A stretch of 23,502 nt of DNA from Promethearchaeota archaeon (GTDB taxonomy: Archaea; Asgardarchaeota; Lokiarchaeia; Sigynarchaeales; SOKP01). This document shows, piece after piece, positions 7,916-15,383 of this stretch (its first letter is position 1; each line of letters starts with the position of its first letter). A program made the position numbers and the translations under genes. Under the pieces are notes generated by a model. That model was not told the DNA's origin, did no database searches, and worked only from the letters and a program-made list of their open reading frames with translations. The stretch lies in the NCBI GenBank assembly GCA_014729315.1, contig WJKD01000920.1:1-23502 (forward strand), given 5' to 3'.

Positions 7916-8027
7916 TTGATCTAATCTATTCTATCAATAAATATAATAATGAAGATTATCTCTGTACTCTTAAGTATTTATTTTCAATAATAATTCCCCA
8001 AAAATACTGTAATAAAAAAGAGATAAA

Positions 8028-9050
8028 ATGTCGAGTTTAGCTGATGATATTAGAATTAAAATGATGAACATCCTTAAAGTTGAAGAGGAACAAACCGATT
8101 TAGACAATTTATCTGTACTTTCAAGAGTTGGTATGAAAGTAGCTTCCGCAAGTTCATCAGAATTGGATGCTGACGCTACATCGGCTTCGAGTACTGCTTT
8201 AATTGACCTCGGCTTGAGACTATCTGAAGCAACAAATCATGGATCCTTAAAAGAGATTATCCTACATAATAACGCTGGTTATTGCATTTTAATGGCTATT
8301 AATGACGAATTTATGGTTTTTAGCGGATTAAAAAAGGTTTATCGCGTAGGTTATTACTTAGGATACATGCGAGAACTGGCGAAACGGCTTAAGATCCTCG
8401 TCTCAGGCGATGAAATTACCGAAATGGCCTTGAGTTTAGAGGAAGATGAATTAGAACAATTAAAAAAGCAGAGAGAGAAGGAAGAGGCAGAAGCAAGTGA
8501 GGTTATTGTTTCTGCGGAAAAAGATAAAGAAGCTTTAGACGATCTTTTGGGATTCTTAGACGATTGGGATAAAGAAGAAGTAGAATCTATGGGAATAGAG
8601 GATTTTGAAGATCTAGAAACGGATAATATAGTTTCAATCCCATCGACCATGACTACGGGTGTAGCATCAACGGCTACTGAGACCATTAAAGAATCTGAAT
8701 CTTTAGAAGAGGCTAAGGAATTTAAAGTCTACGAAGACGAGGTACCGCCGGTACCTTTAGAAGATTACACTCCTATGGATGTAGATGAAGAGGTTGAACA
8801 AGAGCTACCTGTAGAAGAACCTAAAGGGATACCTTCTACTAAACCAGCGACATCTTCAGCAGGAACAACTAAAGTAACCTCAGCAAAAAAGGAAGAACTA
8901 CCTCCTTTAAATGAGCTCCCTTCTCTAGATAAGATCCCTCCTCCCGATTTTGACAGCGCCTCAGAATATGATACAGAATTCGTTCTTGAAGAGGAATCAG
9001 AAGCTCTTGATTCTGTTCTTAAGGAATTAGGTTGGAGCGAGGAAGAATAG
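8028..9050 (+). CDS. Roadblock/LC7 domain protein with long acidic C-terminal tail
   Basis: Residues about 24-125 fit a Roadblock/LC7 domain: LSVLSRVGMKVASASSSELD (28-47), a helix with SASSTALIDLGLRLSEA (52-68), then strands LKEIILHNNAGYCILMAIND and FMVFSG, and a closing helix YLGYMRELAKRL (110-121). Such domains dimerise and, in eukaryotes and in MglB, act as platforms or GAP-like regulators of small GTPases. Beyond a charged helix (about 137-160), residues 160-340 are acidic, Pro-rich and probably disordered. A short motif occurs twice: EALDDLLGFLDDW (168-180) and EALDSVLKELGW (325-336), the second at the very C-terminus. An LP-rich stretch, LPPLNELPSLDKIPPP, sits at 291-306. A Rab-like GTPase lies about 8.7 kb downstream but not in an operon, so partnership is only a hypothesis. 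Confidence 0.75.
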   Translation: MSSLADDIRIKMMNILKVEEEQTDLDNLSVLSRVGMKVASASSSELDADATSASSTALIDLGLRLSEATNHGSLKEIILHNNAGYCILMAINDEFMVFSGLKKVYRVGYYLGYMRELAKRLKILVSGDEITEMALSLEEDELEQLKKQREKEEAEASEVIVSAEKDKEALDDLLGFLDDWDKEEVESMGIEDFEDLETDNIVSIPSTMTTGVASTATETIKESESLEEAKEFKVYEDEVPPVPLEDYTPMDVDEEVEQELPVEEPKGIPSTKPATSSAGTTKVTSAKKEELPPLNELPSLDKIPPPDFDSASEYDTEFVLEEESEALDSVLKELGWSEEE

Positions 9051-9117
9051 AATAATATTAAAATAAAGGTAATTTTTAAAACAAAAAAATCAAAAATTAG
9101 TTTTACAGCTTCTAATT
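9051..9117. terminator. Convergent terminator region, Roadblock gene / cold-shock gene
   Basis: The 67-bp spacer between two convergent stops has an A7 run at 9083-9089, which is a T7 run on the minus strand just after the cold-shock gene. A T5 run at 9072-9076 serves the plus strand. Archaeal termination needs only U-rich tracts, so both directions are plausible; the minus-strand tract is stronger. Confidence 0.4.
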
Positions 9118-9363
9118 CTAATATCGTCGATCTTTTACCTGAACCTTTACATTAAGCGCTTCTGGACCTTTACCGTCGTCCGATTCATTCAAATCGAATT
9201 CTACGAGATCGCCTTGATCTAATTTTTTAAAGCCTTCCATATCAATGTTTGAAAAATGGACGAAAATATCGTCTTCCCCTTCGTCCTCAACGCTAATGAA
9301 ACCGTATCCTTTCTTAGCATTAAACCATTTGACGTATCCATTTTTTCTTTCTTTATCAGCCAT
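9118..9363 (-). CDS. Cold-shock domain protein (CspA-like)
   Basis: The 81-residue protein is a single cold-shock domain. It has [16 protein letters not shown] (9-24) with the RNP1-type core KGYGFI, and DIFVHFSNI (32-40) with the RNP2-type core. GDLVEFDL and GPEALNVKV match the last strands. Such proteins bind single-stranded RNA or DNA and melt RNA structure. The domain is mostly bacterial but occurs in several archaeal lineages, so ancient transfer is possible. Length is slightly above the usual 66-70 because of a charged N-terminus (MADKERKN) and C-terminal VQVKDRRY. It is divergent from pus10 across a 179-bp spacer containing inverted repeats, one of which could form a hairpin in its leader. 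Confidence 0.93.
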   Translation of the reverse strand: MADKERKNGYVKWFNAKKGYGFISVEDEGEDDIFVHFSNIDMEGFKKLDQGDLVEFDLNESDDGKGPEALNVKVQVKDRRY

Positions 9364-9542
9364 AAAGTTAACACATCACAAAGATTCTTTTAAGTGTTCT
9401 TTTCTTTGAACCTACCATCTTATTGATGGTTGTGAATATTAAGAAAAAAAATAAACTGTTATTTTAAAACCTTTTTAATCAATTTACAAATCTGCTTGTA
9501 AAACAATTAAAAAAAAAAGATATCTTGAATTACAAATTATGA
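9364..9542. promoter_or_regulatory. Divergent spacer, cold-shock gene / pus10
   Basis: This 179-bp spacer has three dyads. ACCATC / GATGGT (9414-9419 / 9425-9430, 5-nt loop) lies about 50 bp upstream of the cold-shock start and could sit in its leader. TTTACAA / TTGTAAA (9483-9489 / 9496-9502, 6-bp centre) lies nearer pus10. AAGATATCTT (9517-9526) is a perfect palindrome just before the pus10 start. Promoter positions cannot be fixed by reading. Confidence 0.4.
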
Positions 9543-10907
9543 ATGACGAGTATTTATGATAAAGTATTAACTATTTATAAAGAAAAATATCTCTGTTCAG
9601 AATGCTTAGGTAGATTATTTGCTCTTTTAGGAACAAGTACTACTAACAAAAAGAGAGGAACCTCTCTTCTCCTTTCTCTAACTATGGAAAATCATGCTAA
9701 ATATTTAACTAATGAAAAAGAGCAAGAAAAGATCGGAATTGAGAAATTAAAAACACTTGCTGAAAAAGCGAGGTATCCTCCGGCGCAAAGAGTTTTGGAA
9801 AAAGAAGGTGTACCATTTAATATTCCAAAATCACTTGAAAAATGCCATTTATGTGATGGATTATTTTTGAATTTATCTCCATTTGTGGAAAAGGCAAAAG
9901 GAAAAATGGAGGGGTTTGAATTTGCAAATTTTTTAGTTGGAACGAGCCTAAATCCGAAAATAATAAACCGAGAGGATATTCTTAAATCTAAATTTAATCT
10001 AATTAACTCCGAGTCTTTCAAATCTCATTTCAATAGACGAGTTGGAAAACTTCTCGCAGAAGAATTTAGGAAACCCGTGGAATTTGCTAACCCCGAGATT
10101 ACTTTTATCTTTAAAGTTAATTTAAATGATTTTGAATTGAACTTAATTATTAAATCTCTCTTTATTTTTGGTAGATATAATAAAATGATAAGAAATATAC
10201 CACAAACTCATTGGTTGTGTAAAAAATGCCACGGTAAGGGCTGCGAAGCGTGTGAGTATAAAGGTAAAATGTACGAGACTAGTGTTGAAGAGTTAATAAG
10301 TCTCGAATTTGTGAAAGCAGCGGAAGCTTCAGGATCGAAATTTCACGGAGCGGGCCGTGAAGATATAGATGTGAGAATGTTAGGAAAAGGGAGACCTTTT
10401 GTAATTGAACTTCTTGATCCAAAAAAAAGAGAATTAGATCTTTCAAAAATTCAAGATATTGTAAACCAAAAAAATCCCGATAAAGTAAAAATCAGAAGTC
10501 TAAGATTGAGCAACAAAGATGAAGTAATTTCAATAAAAGCTCAAGCTGAGGATACCAAAAAAGTTTATTCTGCCATAGTTGAGTCTAGCGAAGCATTAGA
10601 AAGGACTGATTTTAACCAAAAATTAAGCGATCTAAAATTACAGTTAGAAAATAAAAAATTGGATCAGAGAACTCCAATACGAGTTTCGCATAGACGAGCA
10701 GATAAGATTAGAGAAAAGAATATATTTGATATCAAGGGAGAATATCTTGATTCTAAATCGTATAAATTTGAGATTAAAACTCAAGGAGGGACGTATATAA
10801 AAGAATTAATCGACGGAGATGGTGGCCGAACTTCACCTTCCTTCTCTGAGATCTTCGGTATGGAGTTGAAATGCAAGAAATTAGATGTTATCGAAATCTT
10901 TTATTAA
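9543..10907 (+). CDS. pus10: tRNA pseudouridine synthase Pus10
   Basis: The 454-residue protein is archaeal Pus10, which makes pseudouridine 55 (and often 54) in the T-arm of tRNA. An N-terminal domain with paired zinc cysteines (Cys18/Cys21, CSEC; Cys101/Cys104, CHLC) precedes a THUMP-like region. The catalytic core begins near 225 with a second cysteine cluster, CKKCHGKGCEAC (226-237). The active-site segment FHGAGREDIDVRMLGKGRPF (267-286) places the catalytic Asp at 276. The C-terminal QGGTYIKELIDGDGGRTSPS segment is the family closing motif. All key elements are present and length is normal. The ATG at 9543 overlaps a nearby out-of-frame ATG at 9539. The eL21 block follows 99 bp downstream. 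Confidence 0.95.
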   Translation: MTSIYDKVLTIYKEKYLCSECLGRLFALLGTSTTNKKRGTSLLLSLTMENHAKYLTNEKEQEKIGIEKLKTLAEKARYPPAQRVLEKEGVPFNIPKSLEKCHLCDGLFLNLSPFVEKAKGKMEGFEFANFLVGTSLNPKIINREDILKSKFNLINSESFKSHFNRRVGKLLAEEFRKPVEFANPEITFIFKVNLNDFELNLIIKSLFIFGRYNKMIRNIPQTHWLCKKCHGKGCEACEYKGKMYETSVEELISLEFVKAAEASGSKFHGAGREDIDVRMLGKGRPFVIELLDPKKRELDLSKIQDIVNQKNPDKVKIRSLRLSNKDEVISIKAQAEDTKKVYSAIVESSEALERTDFNQKLSDLKLQLENKKLDQRTPIRVSHRRADKIREKNIFDIKGEYLDSKSYKFEIKTQGGTYIKELIDGDGGRTSPSFSEIFGMELKCKKLDVIEIFY

Positions 10908-11006
10908 ACTCGCTTAGTGCCAATTTAAATCTAAAATCATAAAATAAATAAATTATTCTTCTCTTATTCTATTATACTATTTAAAAAATGTAAGAAGGGA
11001 ACTAAA

Positions 11007-11318
11007 TTGGGACTTCATAAAGGTTATCGCAATAAGACTCGTAAACGACATAAGAAAAAAGCCCGCGAAAGAGGTTTGAGATCCATAGAAAAATACTTGG
11101 AAGTTTATGAAATCAACGATAAGGTCGATATCATAACAGATCCCTCTCAACATAAAAGAGGAATGCCTCATCGAAGATACCATGGAAAGACGGGTGTAAT
11201 AATCGGAAAAAGAGGTCGATGTTTTGAAGTGAAAGTTAGAATTGGTAATTCTAAGAAAATATTGATAATCGGAAGAGAACATTTAAGATTAAACTCAATA
11301 TCTATTAAAAATAATTAA
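11007..11318 (+). CDS. rpl21e: Large-subunit ribosomal protein eL21
   Basis: The 103-residue basic protein matches archaeal/eukaryotic ribosomal protein eL21. It has a Lys/Arg-rich start (GYRNKTRKRHKKKARERGL), then the SH3-like barrel with GDKVDI-like KVDIITDPSQHKRGMPHRRY, HGKTGVIIGKRGRCFEV (59-75) and a final IGREHLRLN. The start codon is TTG: no ATG lies in frame upstream, and GAAGGGA at 10994-11000 gives a well-spaced Shine-Dalgarno. The rpoF gene follows 14 bp after the stop, and its Shine-Dalgarno overlaps this stop codon, suggesting translational coupling. This is the usual first gene of the archaeal eL21-rpoF-DUF655-dim1 block. Confidence 0.95.
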   Translation: MGLHKGYRNKTRKRHKKKARERGLRSIEKYLEVYEINDKVDIITDPSQHKRGMPHRRYHGKTGVIIGKRGRCFEVKVRIGNSKKILIIGREHLRLNSISIKNN

Positions 11319-11324
11319 GGAGAT
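11317..11324 (+). promoter_or_regulatory. Strong Shine-Dalgarno of rpoF overlapping the eL21 stop
   Basis: AAGGAGAT begins inside the eL21 TAA (11316-11318) and lies eight bases before the rpoF ATG at 11333. It is one of the clearest ribosome sites in the window and suggests coupled translation of the two genes. Confidence 0.75.
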
Positions 11325-11332
11325 CAGACAAT

Positions 11333-11698
11333 ATGTCGGGTAGAAAAATATCAGAAAAAACGGTATCAATTCCAGAAGTTAAAAAGCTGATGGAAAATGT
11401 TAAGGAACAGATGATGAAAATAGACGAAGAGGAAGGAATGACGCATTTTCAAGAAATTACTTATAACTATGTAAATACCTTTGCGAAAATGTCAGCCAAA
11501 GAGGCGAGAAAAATACAAAAATTTTTGGTAGATAAATACGAATTAGAAGAGATCTATGCGATCAATGTCGTCAATATTAACCCCCAAACAATCCCTGAGT
11601 TGCGTATTATTTTAGAAAAAAGTAATTCGGGAAAAAATTTAAATGATGAGCAACTTCAAGAGATAATATATCAAATACAAGAGATTTTAGGTTCCTAA
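11333..11698 (+). CDS. rpoF: DNA-directed RNA polymerase subunit F (Rpo4 / Rpb4-like)
   Basis: The 121-residue acidic helical protein matches archaeal RpoF, the homologue of eukaryotic Rpb4, which forms the polymerase stalk with RpoE (Rpo7). The family pattern is seen in the N-terminal SEKTVSIPEVKKLMENV, the central helices THFQEITYNYVNTFAKMSAKEA (37-58) and a HRDC-like C-terminal half with NPQTIPELRIILEK (82-95) and LQEIIYQIQEIL near the end. Position between eL21 and DUF655 is the conserved archaeal order and strengthens the call. A poly-T tract 78 bp downstream probably ends the eL21-rpoF transcript. Confidence 0.92.
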   Translation: MSGRKISEKTVSIPEVKKLMENVKEQMMKIDEEEGMTHFQEITYNYVNTFAKMSAKEARKIQKFLVDKYELEEIYAINVVNINPQTIPELRIILEKSNSGKNLNDEQLQEIIYQIQEILGS

Positions 11699-11772
11699 TT
11701 TGTAATAAAATAGCTAAGAATCCCTCATTTATCAGAATCTTAACTTTTCATAGAAGAATTTATAAGTTTAAA

Positions 11773-11786
11773 TTGTTTTTTTTTTA
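11773..11786 (+). terminator. Poly-T terminator after rpoF
   Basis: A run of ten T (11776-11785) follows a short TTG in the spacer after rpoF. Archaeal RNA polymerase stops at such U-tracts without needing a hairpin. A new TATA-like element begins about 12 bp downstream, which supports a transcript boundary here. Confidence 0.65.
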
Positions 11787-11796
11787 GTGAGCAATC

Positions 11797-11809
11797 CTTA
11801 TATATTTAG
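11797..11809 (+). promoter_or_regulatory. TATA-like promoter of the DUF655-dim1-mtq2 unit
   Basis: CTTATATATTTAG at about 11797-11809 resembles an archaeal TATA box and follows a strong terminator. Initiation about 25 bp downstream would give a leader near 65 nt, ending in the GGTGG Shine-Dalgarno (11884-11888) before the ATG at 11896. Confidence 0.5.
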
Positions 11810-11895
11810 TATTACTTTAACATTAATTTAAGAAACATTTATTATGGGAATATATGTAATTGGTGTTAATCTAAGAAAAAATTTGGTGGTTAAAG

Positions 11896-12540
11896 ATGCA
11901 AGGAAGAGACCGATACAGAAGGCCACGAAGAGATCGTTATCGAGGCAGAAAACCAAGAACGAAAAAGCAATTCATCAAAAAAAATCGTGAACTAATAATC
12001 TTAGATGTGCTTCCCCATGGACATCCTGAAGTAGACAAACCAAGTTGGACCAAAACACCAATTGCTCAGGTTCTTACTTTTCCTGATTTTGTATTGTATG
12101 AGGTTAAATTAAATAAAAATATTATTCCTCAAGTTCAAGAAAAAGGTACGTACGAAAAATTCCTTAAAGAAAACAAACTTAAAGACGTATTGAAAAAAAT
12201 CGATTACGATGATCTAACTAATACATCAAAAGCTTTAATACAGCCTATTTTAGAAAAAGAAGTACTAGAGTACGAGGAAAATTTTCTTAATTTCTTTAAT
12301 AATTCCACTTCAATTACGCCGAGAATGCACGCGCTCAAGTTAATTCCAGGAATTGGAAAAAAACATATGTGGGAAATAATAGAGGCACGTGAGAGAGAGA
12401 AATTCAAATCATTTGAAGATATTGCCGAGAGAACAAGTATTTCAAATCCTGCGAAACAATTAGCGCAAAGAATAATCAAAGAATTACAAAGAGAAGGCGT
12501 AAAATACTATCTTTTTTCAAAAACTCAAAAATATGAATAA
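11896..12540 (+). CDS. DUF655 family protein (archaeal, helix-hairpin-helix, probable RNA-binding)
   Basis: The 214-residue protein begins with an Arg-rich tail (about 1-28), then the family hallmark LDVLPHGHPE (36-45). A beta-rich segment follows, then a helix-hairpin-helix region, LKLIPGIGKKHMWEIIEARE (147-166), and a final domain ending in the AQRIIKELQREGVKYYLF stretch. DUF655 is widespread in archaea, always near dim1 and RNA genes, and is presumed to act in RNA metabolism. Its exact role is unknown. GGTGG seven bases before the ATG supports the start. The stop overlaps the dim1 start by eight bases, implying coupled translation. Confidence 0.9.
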   Translation: MQGRDRYRRPRRDRYRGRKPRTKKQFIKKNRELIILDVLPHGHPEVDKPSWTKTPIAQVLTFPDFVLYEVKLNKNIIPQVQEKGTYEKFLKENKLKDVLKKIDYDDLTNTSKALIQPILEKEVLEYEENFLNFFNNSTSITPRMHALKLIPGIGKKHMWEIIEAREREKFKSFEDIAERTSISNPAKQLAQRIIKELQREGVKYYLFSKTQKYE

Positions 12541-13396
12541 AAACGATGTTAAACTCATTTTAAAGTCTTTAGGGATTCATCCTAATAAAAAATTTGGTCA
12601 GAACTTTTTAATAGACGAACAACTCTTAGATAAAATAATAAAAGAATCGAATATAATTTCAGACGATATAATTTTAGAGATAGGTGCTGGATTAGGGGTT
12701 CTCACCGAAAAATTGGCTGAAGTTGCGAAAAAAGTTTACGCTATTGAGATTGAATCTGTTTTTTGCGGATTTATTTCAAAAAAACTACAGAAACATAATA
12801 ATGTTGAAATTCTTCAAGGGGATGCATTAAGACTCGAGTTTCCTCACTTTAATAAGCTTGTTTCAAATATTCCTTATTCAATTACGGGACCTATTTTAGA
12901 AAAAGTCTTTTTTAAAAGAAATCCTCCTCTTGGAATTTTAACAATAGAAAAAAGCTTAGCTGAAAGGATTTTTTGTAAAGATGATTACAAAACCTTCTCT
13001 CGAATAACTGTAAGCGTCAACAGTTTCTTAAATCCAGTGAAAAAGATTGACATTTCGAAAAATTCTTTCTTTCCTCGTCCAAAGATTGATCTATCTCTTA
13101 TAGTTCTAAAGGCTAAGCAGAAAATTGATAAATTTCTTCAGAATGAAACTACTAAGAAATTTTATCTGCGATTTATTGCGGGAACAATGCCTTATAAAAA
13201 TAAGAATATATTAAATGCAATAAAATATTTCTTAAAGAATTTTAATACAGAAATATATTTTGAAAAAAAAATCAAAGAATCGCTAAATTCAAGAAATTTG
13301 CTCGATAAAAAAGTTTTTCAATTAACAATTAACGAATTTATTGATATCGCTCGGACGATATATCAATTTCTCTCCTATCAAAATGAACGAGATTAA
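12533..13396 (+). CDS. ksgA: rRNA adenine N6-dimethyltransferase (Dim1 / KsgA / RsmA)
   Basis: The 287-residue protein dimethylates two adjacent adenines in the 3' hairpin of 16S rRNA, using S-adenosylmethionine. It shows the KsgA opening KKFGQNFLID (19-28), SAM motif I LEIGAGLGVLT (48-58), an acidic VYAIEIES (68-75) at motif II, GDALRLEFP (96-104) and the catalytic NIPY (112-115). The C-terminal helical domain has the expected SFFPRPKIDLSLI segment. The start overlaps the DUF655 stop by eight bases. Its 3' end overlaps the next gene by 14 bases. Confidence 0.96.
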   Translation: MNKNDVKLILKSLGIHPNKKFGQNFLIDEQLLDKIIKESNIISDDIILEIGAGLGVLTEKLAEVAKKVYAIEIESVFCGFISKKLQKHNNVEILQGDALRLEFPHFNKLVSNIPYSITGPILEKVFFKRNPPLGILTIEKSLAERIFCKDDYKTFSRITVSVNSFLNPVKKIDISKNSFFPRPKIDLSLIVLKAKQKIDKFLQNETTKKFYLRFIAGTMPYKNKNILNAIKYFLKNFNTEIYFEKKIKESLNSRNLLDKKVFQLTINEFIDIARTIYQFLSYQNERD

Positions 13397-14087
13397 CAAA
13401 ATTCCTGATCCAATTATAGAATGCGATATTAACAATGTATATTATCCCTCTGAAGATTCTTATTTAATAATTGATTATTTTAAAAAAAACATTACTTCAA
13501 CCCATATAGATGGATTGGAACATGGGAAAATTAAACTCATTTTAGACATGGGTACTGGTTCGGGATTATTAGCCATTTTTTTTCAAATTTTGAAAAACAT
13601 CTACGCTGACTTTAATCCTAAGATCTTCGCCTCAGATATTTTAAGAGAAGCAATAGAGAACGCTAAAATCAATGAAAAAACAAATAAGAAGATCTACTCT
13701 TTTAGAGATGATATTATTTTCTTACACTCTAATCTTTTTGATTCCTTTCCATCAAAACTATTAAATTCTTTTGACATTATCGTTTTCAATCCCCCTTATT
13801 TACCCTCTATCAAAGAAAAAAAAAGAAATATTTTTAACAAAAAAATAGACCATAGTTGGGACGGAGGAAAAAATGGTCTTAGAATTATTGAAGAATTTTT
13901 AACTAAAGCAAAAATATACATAAAAAGGGAAAAAAAGAATTCATGTATCTATTTAACTACTTCAAGTTTGGCTAATTTAGATAATTTAGAAACAACTATA
14001 GAAGAGAATAATTATGAATTTTCAATACTTGACAAAGTTCACTATTTCTTTGAAGACATACTACTATTTAGATTACATTTACAATAA
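13383..14087 (+). CDS. HemK/Mtq2-like protein N5-glutamine methyltransferase
   Basis: Read from the ATG at 13383, the protein has 234 residues and overlaps dim1 by 14 bases. The frame stays open upstream to a TTG at 13341, but the added 14 residues are not family-like. It has VYYPSEDSYLII (19-30), typical of Mtq2/archaeal HemK, the SAM-binding DMGTGSGLLAI (55-65), and the catalytic FNPPYLPS (135-142). Enzymes of this type methylate the GGQ glutamine of release factor, here probably aRF1, possibly with a Trm112-like partner not seen in the window. Its place at the end of the dim1 block is conserved in archaea. Only 5 bp separate it from the convergent stop of the next gene. Confidence 0.88.
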   Translation: MNEINKIPDPIIECDINNVYYPSEDSYLIIDYFKKNITSTHIDGLEHGKIKLILDMGTGSGLLAIFFQILKNIYADFNPKIFASDILREAIENAKINEKTNKKIYSFRDDIIFLHSNLFDSFPSKLLNSFDIIVFNPPYLPSIKEKKRNIFNKKIDHSWDGGKNGLRIIEEFLTKAKIYIKREKKNSCIYLTTSSLANLDNLETTIEENNYEFSILDKVHYFFEDILLFRLHLQ

Positions 14088-14092
14088 TAAAA

Positions 14093-15172
14093 TTATTCTT
14101 CTCTTGAATTATGATATGTATTATTTAATATCTCTAAATATTTAATCAAGAGTTCGGGTGATTGTAAATTTTTTTCATAATACATCTTAATTGTATTAAG
14201 GGCATATTCTGGAATTAATTTTTCGATAAAAAAGTCCGTTTTTAGAGCATACAGAGTATTCTCTTTATATTCAAAGCATTCAACAATTTGGATTTTTATC
14301 ATTCTATCTATGAGCTTATCAGTTTCTTCTTTTAATCCTTCTTTATTAAAATCTAACTTACGGCATATTTTATTTCTCAAAGTAGCAAACATCGAATATA
14401 TGTCTAAGTTGTTTAGTAAATCAGTAATTTCTTCCTTTTCTTGTTTTGAAACATGATAAACTTTAAAAAACTCATTTATTCTTGCAATATAGTCTTCTTT
14501 TAATTGTTTTGGAAGACCATAATCAGAAGGATTCTCCATTAATCTAAAAGGGGGTATCCGGAAACATACTATATCGTTGATTAAAAATATAAAAAGTTCT
14601 TTTTCTCCTCTAACAGAAGCAATTTCTATTAACTCTTTTTGGACCATCTCAAATAAAATAGAATCTAAATCTACATACTCTTCGTTAAATTTTTCGAATA
14701 TAAGTCCCTTTAATTTTGATTTCGATATGAATCCAACATCTCTCAATATTTTTAGAATCGACCTAATTATCATGTTTTGGAGAGCCATTAACAAATATTG
14801 TTCTTCGCTAAGACGAGGATAATTAATTAATTTTTTGTAAAGGGCAGGAAAGAATTGAATATATTTTCGATTTTCGATGTTAAGCAATATTTGTTGAGAA
14901 ATATCTACTAACCCATTTTCAAACTCATCGGGATCATCGTCTATGTTTAGAAGTAGCGTTATACAAATCTTACTCTGAGCTCCTGAATAATAAGAAATCG
15001 CGTTAAGTTCACCTACCATTAGGCTTATAACTCCTTTTTCTCCGGAAAGTTCATGCGTATCAAAAATTTGATTTAAATTTTTTTCTGAAACTGATAAACT
15101 AGGAGGGAATTTCGTAAGTATTACATTGCCCTCTAAATCGTCCCACTTAAAAAGCACTAATCCTACTGGCAT
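14093..15172 (-). CDS. Uncharacterised protein: possible longin-like domain plus two winged-helix-like modules
   Basis: The family is not recognised with certainty. From the ATG at 15172 there are 359 residues; an in-frame TTG lies three codons upstream. Residues about 2-102 read as an alpha/beta domain opening GLVLFKWDDLEGNVILTKFP. The pattern 'strand, W-D-x-x-G, strand' recalls longin or profilin-like domains of trafficking proteins (inference). Residues about 134-207 and 257-313 each look like a winged helix: three helices, then paired strands (ELFIFLINDIVCFRI; IVECFEYKENTLYAL). The final 40 residues are helical. No enzyme motif, signal peptide or membrane segment is seen. A 64-codon gene lies 16 bp upstream on the same strand and is probably co-transcribed. 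No Shine-Dalgarno is clear. Confidence 0.6.
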   Translation of the reverse strand: MPVGLVLFKWDDLEGNVILTKFPPSLSVSEKNLNQIFDTHELSGEKGVISLMVGELNAISYYSGAQSKICITLLLNIDDDPDEFENGLVDISQQILLNIENRKYIQFFPALYKKLINYPRLSEEQYLLMALQNMIIRSILKILRDVGFISKSKLKGLIFEKFNEEYVDLDSILFEMVQKELIEIASVRGEKELFIFLINDIVCFRIPPFRLMENPSDYGLPKQLKEDYIARINEFFKVYHVSKQEKEEITDLLNNLDIYSMFATLRNKICRKLDFNKEGLKEETDKLIDRMIKIQIVECFEYKENTLYALKTDFFIEKLIPEYALNTIKMYYEKNLQSPELLIKYLEILNNTYHNSREE

Positions 15173-15188
15173 TTTATTCAATGTGTAA

Positions 15189-15383
15189 TTATTTTGGATG
15201 TTCTTCGATAATCGAAATTGATTTCTCTTTCATTATAGATTCAAATAATTTCTCGATAAAATCATCTCTAGAATGATATAAAATATTAATAGATAATGTT
15301 TGGTTTTGTTCTATATCATGTTTTAAATCTTCAATAGTCTTTATAAAATCGGATTTTTTAGATTTTTTGAAAAATCGAACCAT
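15189..15383 (-). CDS. Small protein, 64 residues, unknown function
   Basis: A 64-codon frame begins with ATG at 15383 and ends 16 bp before the longin-like candidate on the same strand. The N-terminus is basic (MVRFFKKSKKSDF); the rest alternates charged helix with a predicted strand (SINILYH) and ends acidic. No motif is recognised. Tight spacing and amino-acid composition like the neighbours favour a real gene. It could be a small partner of the downstream protein, or the broken 5' part of it. Confidence 0.5.
   Translation of the reverse strand: MVRFFKKSKKSDFIKTIEDLKHDIEQNQTLSINILYHSRDDFIEKLFESIMKEKSISIIEEHPK

Noticed and set aside
8354..8686. Ser-rich frame opposite the Roadblock tail
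   Set aside because: Shadow of the acidic tail; composition alone explains it.
11844..11990. Possible 48-codon gene beginning ATG GGA before DUF655
   Set aside because: It runs into DUF655 in another frame. Its first part is spacer and its last part a Lys/Arg-rich shadow of the Arg-rich DUF655 start; DUF655 has the better Shine-Dalgarno.
13341..13382. Upstream TTG start for the mtq2-like gene
   Set aside because: The 14 added residues overlap dim1 deeply and do not match the family start; the ATG at 13383 fits better.
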